DNA from: an uncultured Eubacteriales bacterium
GTDB lineage: Bacteria > Bacillota > Clostridia > Christensenellales > Aristaeellaceae
Assembly (NCBI GenBank): GCA_902801165.1
Contig: CADCHI010000002.1
Coordinates: 1 to 64,000 of the forward strand
Length of the DNA: 64,000 bases
Reading direction: 5' to 3'
Of this stretch, positions 17,911 to 25,834 are shown one piece after another. The first letter of the stretch is position 1. Each line of letters starts with the position of its first letter. The position numbers and the translations under genes were made by a program. A model generated the notes under the pieces. It saw only the letters and a list, made by a program, of their open reading frames with translations, ran no database searches and was not told the origin of the DNA.

Positions 17911-20637
17911 TCAGCGCAGGCTCTCCATCTCGGCGATGCGCGCCTGCAGCTTTACGAGGAGTCCCTTGTTGGTCTCCAGCTTTTCCTTCTCGGCGGCCAC
18001 CAGGTTCGCGGGAGCCTTGCTGACGAAGCCGGGGTTGGACAGCATCTTTTCGGCGCGGGCGATCTCGCCCTCGAGACCCTTCAGGTCCTTGGCCAGGCGC
18101 TTCAGCTCCTTCTCCACGTCCACCAGCTCGCCCAGGGGCATGAACAGCTCGCAGGCTTCAACCACGGCGGAGGCGGACTTCTCGGGGTTCGCGGCGTGGG
18201 CGTCCAGCAGCTCGACGCCGCTGGCATTGGCCAGGCGCTTGAAGTAGCCCTCGGCACTGGCCAACGCGTCGGCCCAACCCTCGTGGGGCTTGAGCATCAG
18301 CGTGGCCTTCCGGCCGGGCTGCACGTTCATCTCGGCGCGCAGGTTGCGCACGGCGCGGATGACATCCATGATGCCCTCCATGCGGGCGGCGTCCTCGACG
18401 AAGTCGAACTCGGGCTTCACCTCGGGCCACGCCGCCTTGATCAGCATGCCCTCCGCATTGGGCAGATAGGAATAAACTTCCTCGGTGATGAACGGCATGT
18501 AGGGGTGCAGCAGCTTGAGCATGCCGGTCAGCACGTACAGCAGCACCTCCTGGGTGGTCTCCTTCATGTCGCCCTCTTCGGCATAGAGCCCCTGCTTGGA
18601 GGCCTCGATGTACCAGTCGCAGAAGGTGGACCACACGAAGTCGTACAGCTTGGTGGCCGCCAGGCCCAGATCGTAGTTCTCCAGGTTCTCGGTCACGCCG
18701 CGCACGGCGTCCTGATACCGGGTCAGGATCCACTTGTCCGCCAGGGACAGCTTGGTGACGTCGATGCCCTTGGGGGTGAAGCCCTGCAGGTTCATCAGCA
18801 CGAAGCGGCTGGCGTTCCATATCTTGTTGGCGAAGTTGCGGAAGGATTCCAGCTTCTCATCGGACATGCGAATGTCGCTGCCGGGAGCCACGCCCATCAC
18901 CAGGGAGAAGCGCAGCGCGTCGGTGCCGTACTTGTCGATGACCTCGATGGGGTCGATGCCGTTGCCCAGGGACTTGGACATCTTCCGGCCCAGCGCGTCG
19001 CGCACGATGCCGTGCATCAGCGCCACGTCGAAGGGGCACTTGCCGGTCTGCTCGATGCCGCTGAACACCATGCGGGCCAGCCAGAAGAAGATGATGTCAT
19101 AGCCGCAGGACAGCACGGTGTTGGGATAGTAGTATTCGAAATCCTCGGTCTTGTCCGGCCAGCCCAGCGTGGAGAAGGGCCACAGGGCGGAGGAGAACCA
19201 GGTGTCCAGCACGTCCTCATCCTGATGCACGGGCCTGCCGCACTTCGGGCACACGGTGATATCCTCGCGGGTGACGAAGGTCTCGTTGCAGTCGTCGCAG
19301 TAGAAGGCCGGGATGCGATGGCCCCACCACAGCTGGCGGCTGATGCACCAGTCGCGGGTGTTCTCCATCCAGTGCAAATAGGTCTTCTCGAAGCGGTCCG
19401 GGATGAAGCGCAGCTTCTTGTCGTACACCACCTGGCAGGCGGGCTCGGCCAGGGGCTTCATCTTCACGAACCACTGCTTGGACACCATGGGCTCCAGCAC
19501 GTTGTGGCAGCGGTAGCAGGTGCCGACCTCGTGGTTCAGGGGCTCCACGGATTTGAGCAGGCCCAGCGCCTTCAGGTCCTCGACGATCACCTTGCGGGCC
19601 TCGTCGGTGGTCATGCCGGCATACTTGCCGCAGTCCAGCACGGTGGGCTCGTCCACGGAGGCCTTGCCGCTGGCGATCAGCTCGGCGTTCTCGGCGGCTT
19701 CCTTCGCGCCGGTCATGTGACCGTCGTAGGTGAACACGCGCACCATCGGCAGGTCGTGGCGCTTGCCGACCTCGAAGTCGTTGGGGTCGTGGGCGGGGGT
19801 GATCTTCACCACGCCGGTGCCCTTCTCCATGTCGGCGTGCTCGTCGCACACGATGGGGATCTCCTTGTTGATCAGCGGCAGCGTCACGTGGCAGCCGTGC
19901 AGGTGGGCATAGCGGGGGTCCTCCGGGTTGATGGCCACGGCGGTATCGCCCAGCATGGTCTCCGGACGGGTGGTGGCCAGCTCCAGCAGCTCGCCGGTCT
20001 CCTTCACCGGATACAGGATGTGCCAGAAGTGGCCGTCCTTGGCCACGTATTCCACCTCGGCGTCGGACAGGGAGGTCTGGCAGCAGGGGCACCAGTTGAT
20101 CATGCGGCTGCCGCGATAGATCAGGTCCTTCTCATACAGGCGCACGAAGGTCTCGCGCACGGCGCGGGACAGGCCCTCGTCCATGGTGAAGCGCTCGCGG
20201 TCCCAGTCGCAGGACACGCCCAGCTTCCGCAGCTGGCGCACGATCCTGCCGCCGTACTCCTTCTTCCACTGCCAGGTGCGCTCCAGGAACTTCTCACGGC
20301 CGATCTGCGCCTTGGTCAGGCCCTCCTGGCGCAGGGCGTCCACCACCTTCACCTCGGTGGCGATGGCGGCGTGGTCGGTGCCTGGCACCCACAGGGTCGG
20401 GTCGCCCTTCATGCGGTGATAGCGGATCAGCACGTCCTGGGGCATTTCATCCAGAGCGTGGCCGATGTGCAGCTGGCCGGTGATGTTCGGCGGCGGCATG
20501 ACGATCACAAAGGGCCGCTTGCTCGGGTCCTTCACCGGCTTGAAGGCGCCGGAGGTTTCCCACATGTCATAGATGCGGCCCTCCACCTGAGAAGGCTGCC
20601 ACACCTTTTCCATCGTGAATTCCTGCTTGGTTTCCAT
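17911..20637 (-). CDS. valS: Valyl-tRNA synthetase
   Basis: Charges tRNA-Val; 908 residues, typical for the bacterial enzyme. HIGH motif in PPPNITGQLHIGHALDEM near residue 50, the CP1 editing domain (TTRPETMLGDTAVAINPED), zinc-type cysteines (WCPCCQTSLSD, CPKCGRPVH), the KMSKS loop (GRKMSKSLGNGID), an anticodon-binding domain (WCDWYIEASK equivalent FCDWYIEASKQG) and a C-terminal coiled coil (KELKRLAKDLKGLEGEI). The ATG follows AAGGGGG. It is the second gene behind a T-box leader, after a small membrane protein gene, so both are expected to rise when uncharged tRNA-Val accumulates. Confidence 0.97.
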   Translation of the reverse strand: METKQEFTMEKVWQPSQVEGRIYDMWETSGAFKPVKDPSKRPFVIVMPPPNITGQLHIGHALDEMPQDVLIRYHRMKGDPTLWVPGTDHAAIATEVKVVDALRQEGLTKAQIGREKFLERTWQWKKEYGGRIVRQLRKLGVSCDWDRERFTMDEGLSRAVRETFVRLYEKDLIYRGSRMINWCPCCQTSLSDAEVEYVAKDGHFWHILYPVKETGELLELATTRPETMLGDTAVAINPEDPRYAHLHGCHVTLPLINKEIPIVCDEHADMEKGTGVVKITPAHDPNDFEVGKRHDLPMVRVFTYDGHMTGAKEAAENAELIASGKASVDEPTVLDCGKYAGMTTDEARKVIVEDLKALGLLKSVEPLNHEVGTCYRCHNVLEPMVSKQWFVKMKPLAEPACQVVYDKKLRFIPDRFEKTYLHWMENTRDWCISRQLWWGHRIPAFYCDDCNETFVTREDITVCPKCGRPVHQDEDVLDTWFSSALWPFSTLGWPDKTEDFEYYYPNTVLSCGYDIIFFWLARMVFSGIEQTGKCPFDVALMHGIVRDALGRKMSKSLGNGIDPIEVIDKYGTDALRFSLVMGVAPGSDIRMSDEKLESFRNFANKIWNASRFVLMNLQGFTPKGIDVTKLSLADKWILTRYQDAVRGVTENLENYDLGLAATKLYDFVWSTFCDWYIEASKQGLYAEEGDMKETTQEVLLYVLTGMLKLLHPYMPFITEEVYSYLPNAEGMLIKAAWPEVKPEFDFVEDAARMEGIMDVIRAVRNLRAEMNVQPGRKATLMLKPHEGWADALASAEGYFKRLANASGVELLDAHAANPEKSASAVVEACELFMPLGELVDVEKELKRLAKDLKGLEGEIARAEKMLSNPGFVSKAPANLVAAEKEKLETNKGLLVKLQARIAEMESLR

Positions 20638-20655
20638 ATATATTTCCCCCTTGTA

Positions 20656-20898
20656 TTATAGACAGATTACCAGTATCGCGCCGATGCCGCAAAGGGCTAC
20701 GCCCAGAAGCTTCAGCGTCGGCTTTTTCATGAACGCGGGCACCAGCCCCGCCGCCATCAGGACAATGCCTGCCCAGTTGACGGGCTTGAGCGTCACGGCG
20801 CTCAGGGTGCCCCGCTGCATTCCCGTGACGAGGAAGTACGCACCCACTGCCACGACGATCACCGGCAGAATCCAGCTTCGCCTGTGCTCTCCCGACAT
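20656..20898 (-). CDS. Small membrane protein between T-box and valS
   Basis: Protein of 80 residues, mostly hydrophobic, with about three short transmembrane segments (ILPVIVVAVGAYFLVTGM, WAGIVLMAAGLVPAFM, LLGVALCGIGAILVICL). A GAGGTGATATC site precedes the ATG. I do not recognise the family. It lies 18 bases upstream of valS and just after the T-box terminator, so it should be expressed under valine limitation. A role in amino-acid uptake or sensing would be speculation. Confidence 0.75.
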   Translation of the reverse strand: MSGEHRRSWILPVIVVAVGAYFLVTGMQRGTLSAVTLKPVNWAGIVLMAAGLVPAFMKKPTLKLLGVALCGIGAILVICL

Positions 20899-20911
20899 GA
20901 TATCACCTCAC

Positions 20912-21148
20912 AAAAGAAACGCGGAGCATCCCACCCCAAAGGGCGGATTGCTCCGCGGTACCACCTTATTCAGCCCGGCATGTGCCGGACCCTCTGTGCG
21001 CTGTAGGGGGCGCGCCCCGGCGGACTACTCCGTTCATCCGCCCGTCTCCAAAGCGACCTTCGCCCGGCAGGGTTCCGCGCGGCCTCTCAGCCCATGAACC
21101 GCGCTCTCTTGGGAAATGCCCCGGCTACTCCTCTTTGTCATCGACGGC
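20912..21148 (-). promoter_or_regulatory. T-box riboswitch (valine) upstream of valS operon
   Basis: The minus strand has the T-box core AAGGTGGTACCGCGG (20969-20955) followed by an intrinsic terminator whose stem CGCGGAGCA/TGCTCCGCG (20957-20949 with 20928-20920) ends in TTTCTTTT; the core sequence shares bases with that stem, as expected for antiterminator/terminator switching. A large stem I region lies upstream. In its 3' strand the codon GTC (21057-21055) follows GAAG, which is a plausible valine specifier. Uncharged tRNA binding would stabilise the antiterminator and allow transcription of the small membrane protein and valS. Confidence 0.92.
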
Positions 21149-21151
21149 GTC

Positions 21152-21181
21152 ATTATAACACCGATTCCGGCCTCCCGTCAA
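21152..21181 (-). promoter_or_regulatory. Promoter of the valS T-box leader
   Basis: TTGACG (21181-21176) and TATAAT (21157-21152) on the minus strand, 18 bases apart. Confidence 0.8.
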
Positions 21182-21205
21182 CCGGCTTTGCCGAGGTTTA
21201 ACAGG

Positions 21206-21505
21206 TCAGAATCCGTCGAACTGGTTTCTGGGGTCCTGGCTCCGCCGGCTCTTGGCGTCGTCCTCCAGAAACTCGATCTCCAGGCGCTGGAAGTTCACGT
21301 CCTCCATGAAGTGCTCTGGCAAGAACTGCGTCCTGCGGAACTCGCTGAACTCCCGCTCGTGCTTGTTCAGCCAGAGGGGCTTGGGGATGTCGAACTCGCG
21401 GCACAGCTCCGTCAGCGCGTCCTCCGCCTCCTCCCATCGGCATTCGGCGGTCGCCTGGCGCTCGATGCGATGCTTTTTTATGATCCTCGCCCAAAGTCTC
21501 GGCAT
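21206..21505 (-). CDS. Conserved hypothetical protein, 99 residues
   Basis: Soluble, charged protein starting MPRLWARIIKKHRIERQ and containing the segment FDIPKPLWLNKHEREFSEF followed by RTQFLPEHFMEDVNF. GGAGG lies 9 bases before the ATG at 21505. Codon use and GC match the neighbours. I recall similar unnamed proteins in Clostridia, but no function. It stands alone upstream of the M23 gene on the minus strand and downstream of nothing recognisable on the same strand. Confidence 0.75.
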   Translation of the reverse strand: MPRLWARIIKKHRIERQATAECRWEEAEDALTELCREFDIPKPLWLNKHEREFSEFRRTQFLPEHFMEDVNFQRLEIEFLEDDAKSRRSQDPRNQFDGF

Positions 21506-21622
21506 GCGGGTGTTCCTCCGTTTCTCGTCTTGAGTGTATTATAGCGCAGACCCGTGCCGCGCGCAAGTACCATACTGAATCCATGGCGCGATGGGCTTTG
21601 TCGCCCCCGTGTTCGCACATCC

Positions 21623-22333
21623 CTAATCCGTTGCCCTCTCCTGCGCCTCCACGAGGATTCTAAAGTCCACCGGCTCCCCCTCCTGGGTCACCTCAAAGTG
21701 CAGGTGCCAGGCCATCTCCGATTCACAGGCGGAGCTGTTGCCCACGCTGCTGATCACCTGCCCGGCGCTCACCTCGTCCCCCGGCGTCACCAGCCGCAGC
21801 GTATTGAGCCCCGCATAGACGGACTGCCATCCGTCCGCGTGCTCGATGGCGATGGTGTTTCCCCACAGCCGGTCGCTCCAGGCGTCCTTCACGGTGCCGT
21901 CCGCGCAGGCCACGACGGCTTCCCCGGGAGAACCGGCGATATCCAGCGCAGCGTGGGTCTGCCACTGCATGAGCGTCGCGGACCACACCGGTTCCTTCTC
22001 CGCGTATTCGCCGAGGATCTCCCCTTCCAGCGGCCAGACCCAGCGGGCAGGCTCCGGGGTCGCCGACGGCGTCGGCTCCGGCTGCTGCAGCGCGACCGCC
22101 GCCATCGGGGCTCCGCCGCCGCCCTCTGTCCGCTCCTCCGGCGCGAGCCGGTAGGCGTGGGAGGCCGTGCCCAGCAGGGCCAGCAGCGCGGCGGCGGCCG
22201 CGTAGTAGCCGAGGCTTGCCGAGAGCGCCTTGCACCAGCGCCACGCGGTCATTGCCGCGCCGTGTGCCTTCGCGCGCAGCGTCATCCAGGTCCCCGATAG
22301 TCGATTGAAAAGCTTATGGAATACTTCAGGCAT
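21623..22333 (-). CDS. Membrane-anchored M23 metallopeptidase (SpoIIQ-like)
   Basis: Protein of 236 residues with one transmembrane segment (about 41-60), a Pro/Ala/Thr-rich linker and an extracytoplasmic LytM/M23 domain. Metal-ligand motifs are both present: TQTHAALDIAG-type HxxxD (QTHAALD) and HLHFEV near the C-terminus, so it should be an active peptidoglycan endopeptidase, unlike B. subtilis SpoIIQ which has lost a ligand. Layout (single TM plus LytM domain, LWGNTIAIEH) fits SpoIIQ of Clostridia, where it links forespore and mother cell; the assignment is tentative because spoIID is not adjacent. Its ribosome binding site lies in the 3' arm of a strong hairpin. Confidence 0.8.
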   Translation of the reverse strand: MPEVFHKLFNRLSGTWMTLRAKAHGAAMTAWRWCKALSASLGYYAAAAALLALLGTASHAYRLAPEERTEGGGGAPMAAVALQQPEPTPSATPEPARWVWPLEGEILGEYAEKEPVWSATLMQWQTHAALDIAGSPGEAVVACADGTVKDAWSDRLWGNTIAIEHADGWQSVYAGLNTLRLVTPGDEVSAGQVISSVGNSSACESEMAWHLHFEVTQEGEPVDFRILVEAQERATD

Positions 22334-22340
22334 AGCAATA

Positions 22341-22375
22341 CCCCCTCCGCATCCTATTATCGGACGCAGAGGGGG
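22341..22375 (-). terminator. Hairpin between D,D-carboxypeptidase and M23 genes, covering the M23 ribosome binding site
   Basis: A 14-bp stem (CCCCCTCTGCGTCC/GGATGCGGAGGGGG, with wobble positions) lies 33 bases after the upstream stop codon. Its 3' arm contains the GGAGGGGG that precedes the M23 start codon by 7 bases. It may end transcription of the upstream gene, or mask translation of the next. Confidence 0.6.
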
Positions 22376-22407
22376 CGTTTAATCACTGCCTGCCGGATTT
22401 ATCCCGG

Positions 22408-23964
22408 TCAATAGTCGTCATCGTAATCGTCGTCGTCATCTTCATCGTCGTACTCATCGTACTCGTCGTAGTCGTCCTCCCGCTCCCGGAGGCGGCGCCT
22501 GCGCTCCTTCGCTCGGCGGGCGTTCCTGCGCTTCTGGGCGCTCTTGCGGCGCATGTACGCCAGCTTGCGCGCCTCGTAGATCTGCTTACGGCGCCTTTCC
22601 CTGCGGGAATTGCGCACCGCGCCGGCGATCAGCAGCGCGACGATCAACAGGATCAGCACGGCGGCCAGCAGGACCACCAGCGGGTTCTCGAAGTAGGCCA
22701 GCACCGGGAAGATGTCCACCAGCGTGGTCCTCGGCGGCTGCTCCGCGATGGAGCGGTCCGCCACCAGCAGAGCCGTGAGCTCCTCGCCGAACTGGTCCAC
22801 GTAGCGCAGCCTGCCGATGATCTCGCCCTGGGAGATCGGCGCGACCATGTCGGAGGTGATGGTCATCTCGCAGCGGGACACGAAGTCCTCCACCGCCCTG
22901 TCCATGGCCTCCTGGTTGTCCGTCTCCACCATGCGGGTGTAGTCCGGGTTGCTGATCTGGGCGATGTTCAGGCCCAGCATGCCCTGCTGGGGGTCACTCT
23001 CGATGGCGTTGGACACCCGCAGCGTGGCAATCATGCCGCTGGCCATGTTGAACATCTGCTCCAACGTGTAGGCCGTGTAGCGGGTGAAGCCGTAGTTGAA
23101 CATGCGGATGGTGTCGATCCACTTCTCCAGGGAGCCCGTACTGTGCAGGTCCACCGTGATCAGCCGCACGCCGTCCCGCTCCGCCGCGCCGACGAAGCAC
23201 TGGCCGGCCAGGCTGTGATAGCCGGTCTTGACGCCGATGCAGTCCGCGTAGTAGTAGGTGTTGTCCTTCTTGAGCAGGGCGTTGGTGTTCAGCACCCGGT
23301 TCTCGATGGTGGTATTGCCCCGCTGGATGCTCATGGTATAGCTGGACGTGGACACGATCTGCTTGAAGGTGTCGATCTTGAGCGCCTCGCGGGTGATGCG
23401 CGCCAGGTCCTGGGCGCAGGAATAGTGCTCCGGGTCGTGATAGCCGTGGGGGTTGGCGAAGTGGGTGCCCTCGCACCCCAGTTCCTTTGCACGGCTGTTC
23501 ATCTTCTCCACGAACTTCTCGACGCTGCCGCTGACCAGCACCGCGATGGCGTTCGCGCCGTCGTTGCCCGAGGACAGCATGAAGCCGTATAGCAGGTCGC
23601 GATAGGTCATCATGTCGCCGGGGAACACGGGCACCAGGGAGCTGTCCGCCGGGATCTGCGACGCCTGCTGGGGAATCACGATGGGCGTGTCCAGCGTGAT
23701 GCCGCTCTCCAGCGCCAGCATCAGCGTCATGACCTTGGTGGTACTGGCGGGGTACATCCGCACGTTGGCATCCTTGGAAAAGAGCACGTTGCCGTTCTCC
23801 GCGTCGATCAATATCGCGGATTCCGAGTATAGGTGTCCGGCGCTCAACAGCTGGGGCACGTTTCGGTTGTAATCGGAGGGTGTCTCCGCGAGGGCGGGAA
23901 CCGCGCACAGCAGCGCGATCAAAACCGCCAGCAGCGCGGCGAACCACCTGCGGCATCGCAACAT
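22408..23964 (-). CDS. D-alanyl-D-alanine carboxypeptidase (DacF-like, paralog 1)
   Basis: Penicillin-binding protein 5/S11 family enzyme of 518 residues that trims the terminal D-Ala of peptidoglycan stem peptides. Signal peptide at 1-26, catalytic SxxK in MYPASTTKVM, second motif SGNDGANA, and KTG in IGVKTGYHS. A C-terminal transmembrane segment (about 425-450, VVLLAAVLILLIVALLIAGA) is followed by a basic stretch and then an unusual tail of about 20 Asp, Glu and Tyr residues. GAGG precedes the ATG. It lies 121 bases downstream of a paralog in the same direction, with its own promoter. Confidence 0.93.
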   Translation of the reverse strand: MLRCRRWFAALLAVLIALLCAVPALAETPSDYNRNVPQLLSAGHLYSESAILIDAENGNVLFSKDANVRMYPASTTKVMTLMLALESGITLDTPIVIPQQASQIPADSSLVPVFPGDMMTYRDLLYGFMLSSGNDGANAIAVLVSGSVEKFVEKMNSRAKELGCEGTHFANPHGYHDPEHYSCAQDLARITREALKIDTFKQIVSTSSYTMSIQRGNTTIENRVLNTNALLKKDNTYYYADCIGVKTGYHSLAGQCFVGAAERDGVRLITVDLHSTGSLEKWIDTIRMFNYGFTRYTAYTLEQMFNMASGMIATLRVSNAIESDPQQGMLGLNIAQISNPDYTRMVETDNQEAMDRAVEDFVSRCEMTITSDMVAPISQGEIIGRLRYVDQFGEELTALLVADRSIAEQPPRTTLVDIFPVLAYFENPLVVLLAAVLILLIVALLIAGAVRNSRRERRRKQIYEARKLAYMRRKSAQKRRNARRAKERRRRLREREDDYDEYDEYDDEDDDDDYDDDY

Positions 23965-24008
23965 TTCAAAACCTCACATCTATGGAAAGCAATGGACTGC
24001 TACCCACA

Positions 24009-24037
24009 ATTATAGCATTCTTCGGCTCGTTTGTACA
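24009..24037 (-). promoter_or_regulatory. Promoter of D,D-carboxypeptidase paralog 1
   Basis: TGTACA (24037-24032) and TATAAT (24014-24009) are 17 bases apart on the minus strand. The segment GCTGTACAAA and an internal CCGAAG recur at the same place before paralog 2. Confidence 0.65.
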
Positions 24038-24085
24038 GCTTCGGCGAAAATTGTAACATACCCGCCGCGCAGGATTGGACGCGCG

Positions 24086-25600
24086 TCAGCGCCTCCGGGT
24101 TCCGCTTTGCCGGCGCGCCGTGGGCTGCGCGGGCCGGCTGTTCATCGCCCGGGCCCTGCGCCGGGCGGCCCTTTTCCGGGCCTCCGCGCGCCGTCTGGCT
24201 TGCCGGACGGCGATCAGGGCGGCGACGCCCGCGACCAGCAGGATTCCAAGGAGCGCGAACACCAGGGCGCCGCTCCCCCTTCTGCCATTGGCAGCGGGAA
24301 GCTGTTCCTCCTGGGATTCCGCGGTCTGCGCGGGCGCGGCCGTGGCCGGCTGCGGGACTTCGCTCGCGGCCGGCTGGGCCGCGACATCCCTGGATGCGGT
24401 CAATTCCGCGGTCAACTGTCCGCCGTCCGGCAAAGAACAGGTCAGCCGCGCCAGGGTCTCCCCCGTCGCGACGGGCGCCTCGAGGGACCGCGTCCACTCG
24501 ATCGTCACGCCCTCCGCCAGCCTGTCGGCTGCAGCCTTCAGCGCGGTATCGCTGCCGGAAACGACCTTGATCGTCTGCTCTCCGCCGGCGACCTGAGCGA
24601 GTTCCAGGGCCAGCTCCCCGCCCTGGGGGTCGTCCTGGGCCGCGCCGTCGATGCTGACATGGTCGAACCCGTTCTTGGCGCGATCCAGCAGCTCGGCGGC
24701 GGTCACGTCGGAATAGCGGGTAAAGCCATACTCAAACAGGCGGGCCGCGTCATACCACTTTTCGTTCTCCAGCGCGCAGTTCAGCACCACGCAGATCACC
24801 CGCATGCCGTCGCGCTCGGCGGAGCCGACGAAGCACCACCCGGCCTTGCCATGGTGGCCGGTCTTGATGCCGGTGCAGTCGGGATAGTAATACTTTTCGC
24901 CGCTTTGGAGCAGACTGTTTCTGGAGACGATCTTCGTCTCCACCGCGCTGCCACCCCGGGTGATGGCCATCGTCCAGGTCGGCGCGGCGACGATCCTCCG
25001 GAAGTCCGCGTTCTTCATCGCCTCGCGGGATAGGGTCGCCAGGTCCTGGGCCGTGGTGTAGTGCCCGGAATCGTGGTACCCGTGGGCGTTGACGTAGTGG
25101 GTGCCCTCGAGCCCCAGTTCGGCCGCACGCGCGTTCATACGCCCAACAAACGCCTCGATGCTGCCGCTGACCAGCACCGCGATGGCGTTCGCGCCGTCGT
25201 TGCCGGAGGACAGCATGAAGCCGTAGAGCAGATCCTCGAAGCTCATCTCATCGCCAGGCTTCACGGGAATCACCGAGCTGCCCTCGGGGATGTCCGCCGC
25301 CTCGGCGGGAATCGTGACCCGCGTGTCCAGCGGCAAATCGCTCTCCAGCGCCAGCATCAGCGTCATGATCTTCGTGGTGCTCGCCGGGTACATGCGCACC
25401 TTGGAATTCTTGGAAAACAGCACCTCGCCGCTGTCCATGTCGATCAGCAGCGCCGATTCTGCGTAGAGGTGTCCCGCCTGTAGGTTCTGCGGAGCGCTCA
25501 TGTCGTAGCTCTCCGGCGTCTCGGCTGCTGCCGACAGGCAGCAGGAAAATATCATCAAAGCGGCGATCAGCGCCTCAAGGTATCTTTTGAATCGCGTCAT
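24086..25600 (-). CDS. D-alanyl-D-alanine carboxypeptidase (DacF-like, paralog 2)
   Basis: S11-family enzyme of 504 residues, closely similar to paralog 1 along the catalytic domain. Signal peptide at 1-26 (ending SAAAE), SxxK in MYPASTTKIM, SGNDGANA, and KTG in GIKTGHHGKAG. The C-terminal half has an Ala/Pro/Gln-rich linker, a transmembrane segment (about 445-465, GALVFALLGILLVAGVAALIA) and a basic Arg-rich tail, but lacks the acidic tail of paralog 1. GGGGAG precedes the ATG. A recent tandem duplication followed by tail divergence is the simplest explanation. One of the two may be forespore-specific as B. subtilis dacF, but no sporulation promoter was clear. Confidence 0.93.
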   Translation of the reverse strand: MTRFKRYLEALIAALMIFSCCLSAAAETPESYDMSAPQNLQAGHLYAESALLIDMDSGEVLFSKNSKVRMYPASTTKIMTLMLALESDLPLDTRVTIPAEAADIPEGSSVIPVKPGDEMSFEDLLYGFMLSSGNDGANAIAVLVSGSIEAFVGRMNARAAELGLEGTHYVNAHGYHDSGHYTTAQDLATLSREAMKNADFRRIVAAPTWTMAITRGGSAVETKIVSRNSLLQSGEKYYYPDCTGIKTGHHGKAGWCFVGSAERDGMRVICVVLNCALENEKWYDAARLFEYGFTRYSDVTAAELLDRAKNGFDHVSIDGAAQDDPQGGELALELAQVAGGEQTIKVVSGSDTALKAAADRLAEGVTIEWTRSLEAPVATGETLARLTCSLPDGGQLTAELTASRDVAAQPAASEVPQPATAAPAQTAESQEEQLPAANGRRGSGALVFALLGILLVAGVAALIAVRQARRRAEARKRAARRRARAMNSRPAQPTARRQSGTRRR

Positions 25601-25665
25601 GCAAGCTCCCCGGGCGCGCGCTTTCGCCGGCGCGGCGCCCTCCGACAGAATAATTCCGTAACTTT

Positions 25666-25694
25666 ATATTATCACCTTCGGGGAACTTTGTACA
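25666..25694 (-). promoter_or_regulatory. Promoter of D,D-carboxypeptidase paralog 2
   Basis: TGTACA (25694-25689) and TAATAT (25671-25666), 17 bases apart on the minus strand, embedded in the same GCTGTACAAA...CCGAAG context as paralog 1. Confidence 0.6.
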
Positions 25695-25731
25695 GCGATG
25701 CCAGAAAAACCTAACATTTAAAAAAAGCGAC

Positions 25732-25760
25732 TTGAAATCATGTCATGATTCGTGTATAAT
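25732..25760 (+). promoter_or_regulatory. Sigma-A promoter of the WalRK-like operon
   Basis: TTGAAA (25732-25737) and TATAAT (25755-25760), 17 bases apart, about 75 bases before the response regulator start codon. Confidence 0.8.
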
Positions 25761-25834
25761 AATAACAAAATAATGAAAATGTGATGTCGAAGCAATCACA
25801 TTCGTCGATACAATGGCTTTGAGGAGGAAAAACT

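Noticed and set aside
18196..20661. Very long plus-strand open frame (821 codons) opposite valS
   Set aside because: It is the complement of a GC-rich real gene; its protein is rich in His, Gln, Val and Gly with no domain pattern, while valS on the other strand is complete.
22408..23964. Calling paralog 1 the sporulation-specific dacF
   Set aside because: It is DacF-like by domain, but it is not linked to spoIIA and has a sigma-A-like promoter, so the specific symbol is not justified.
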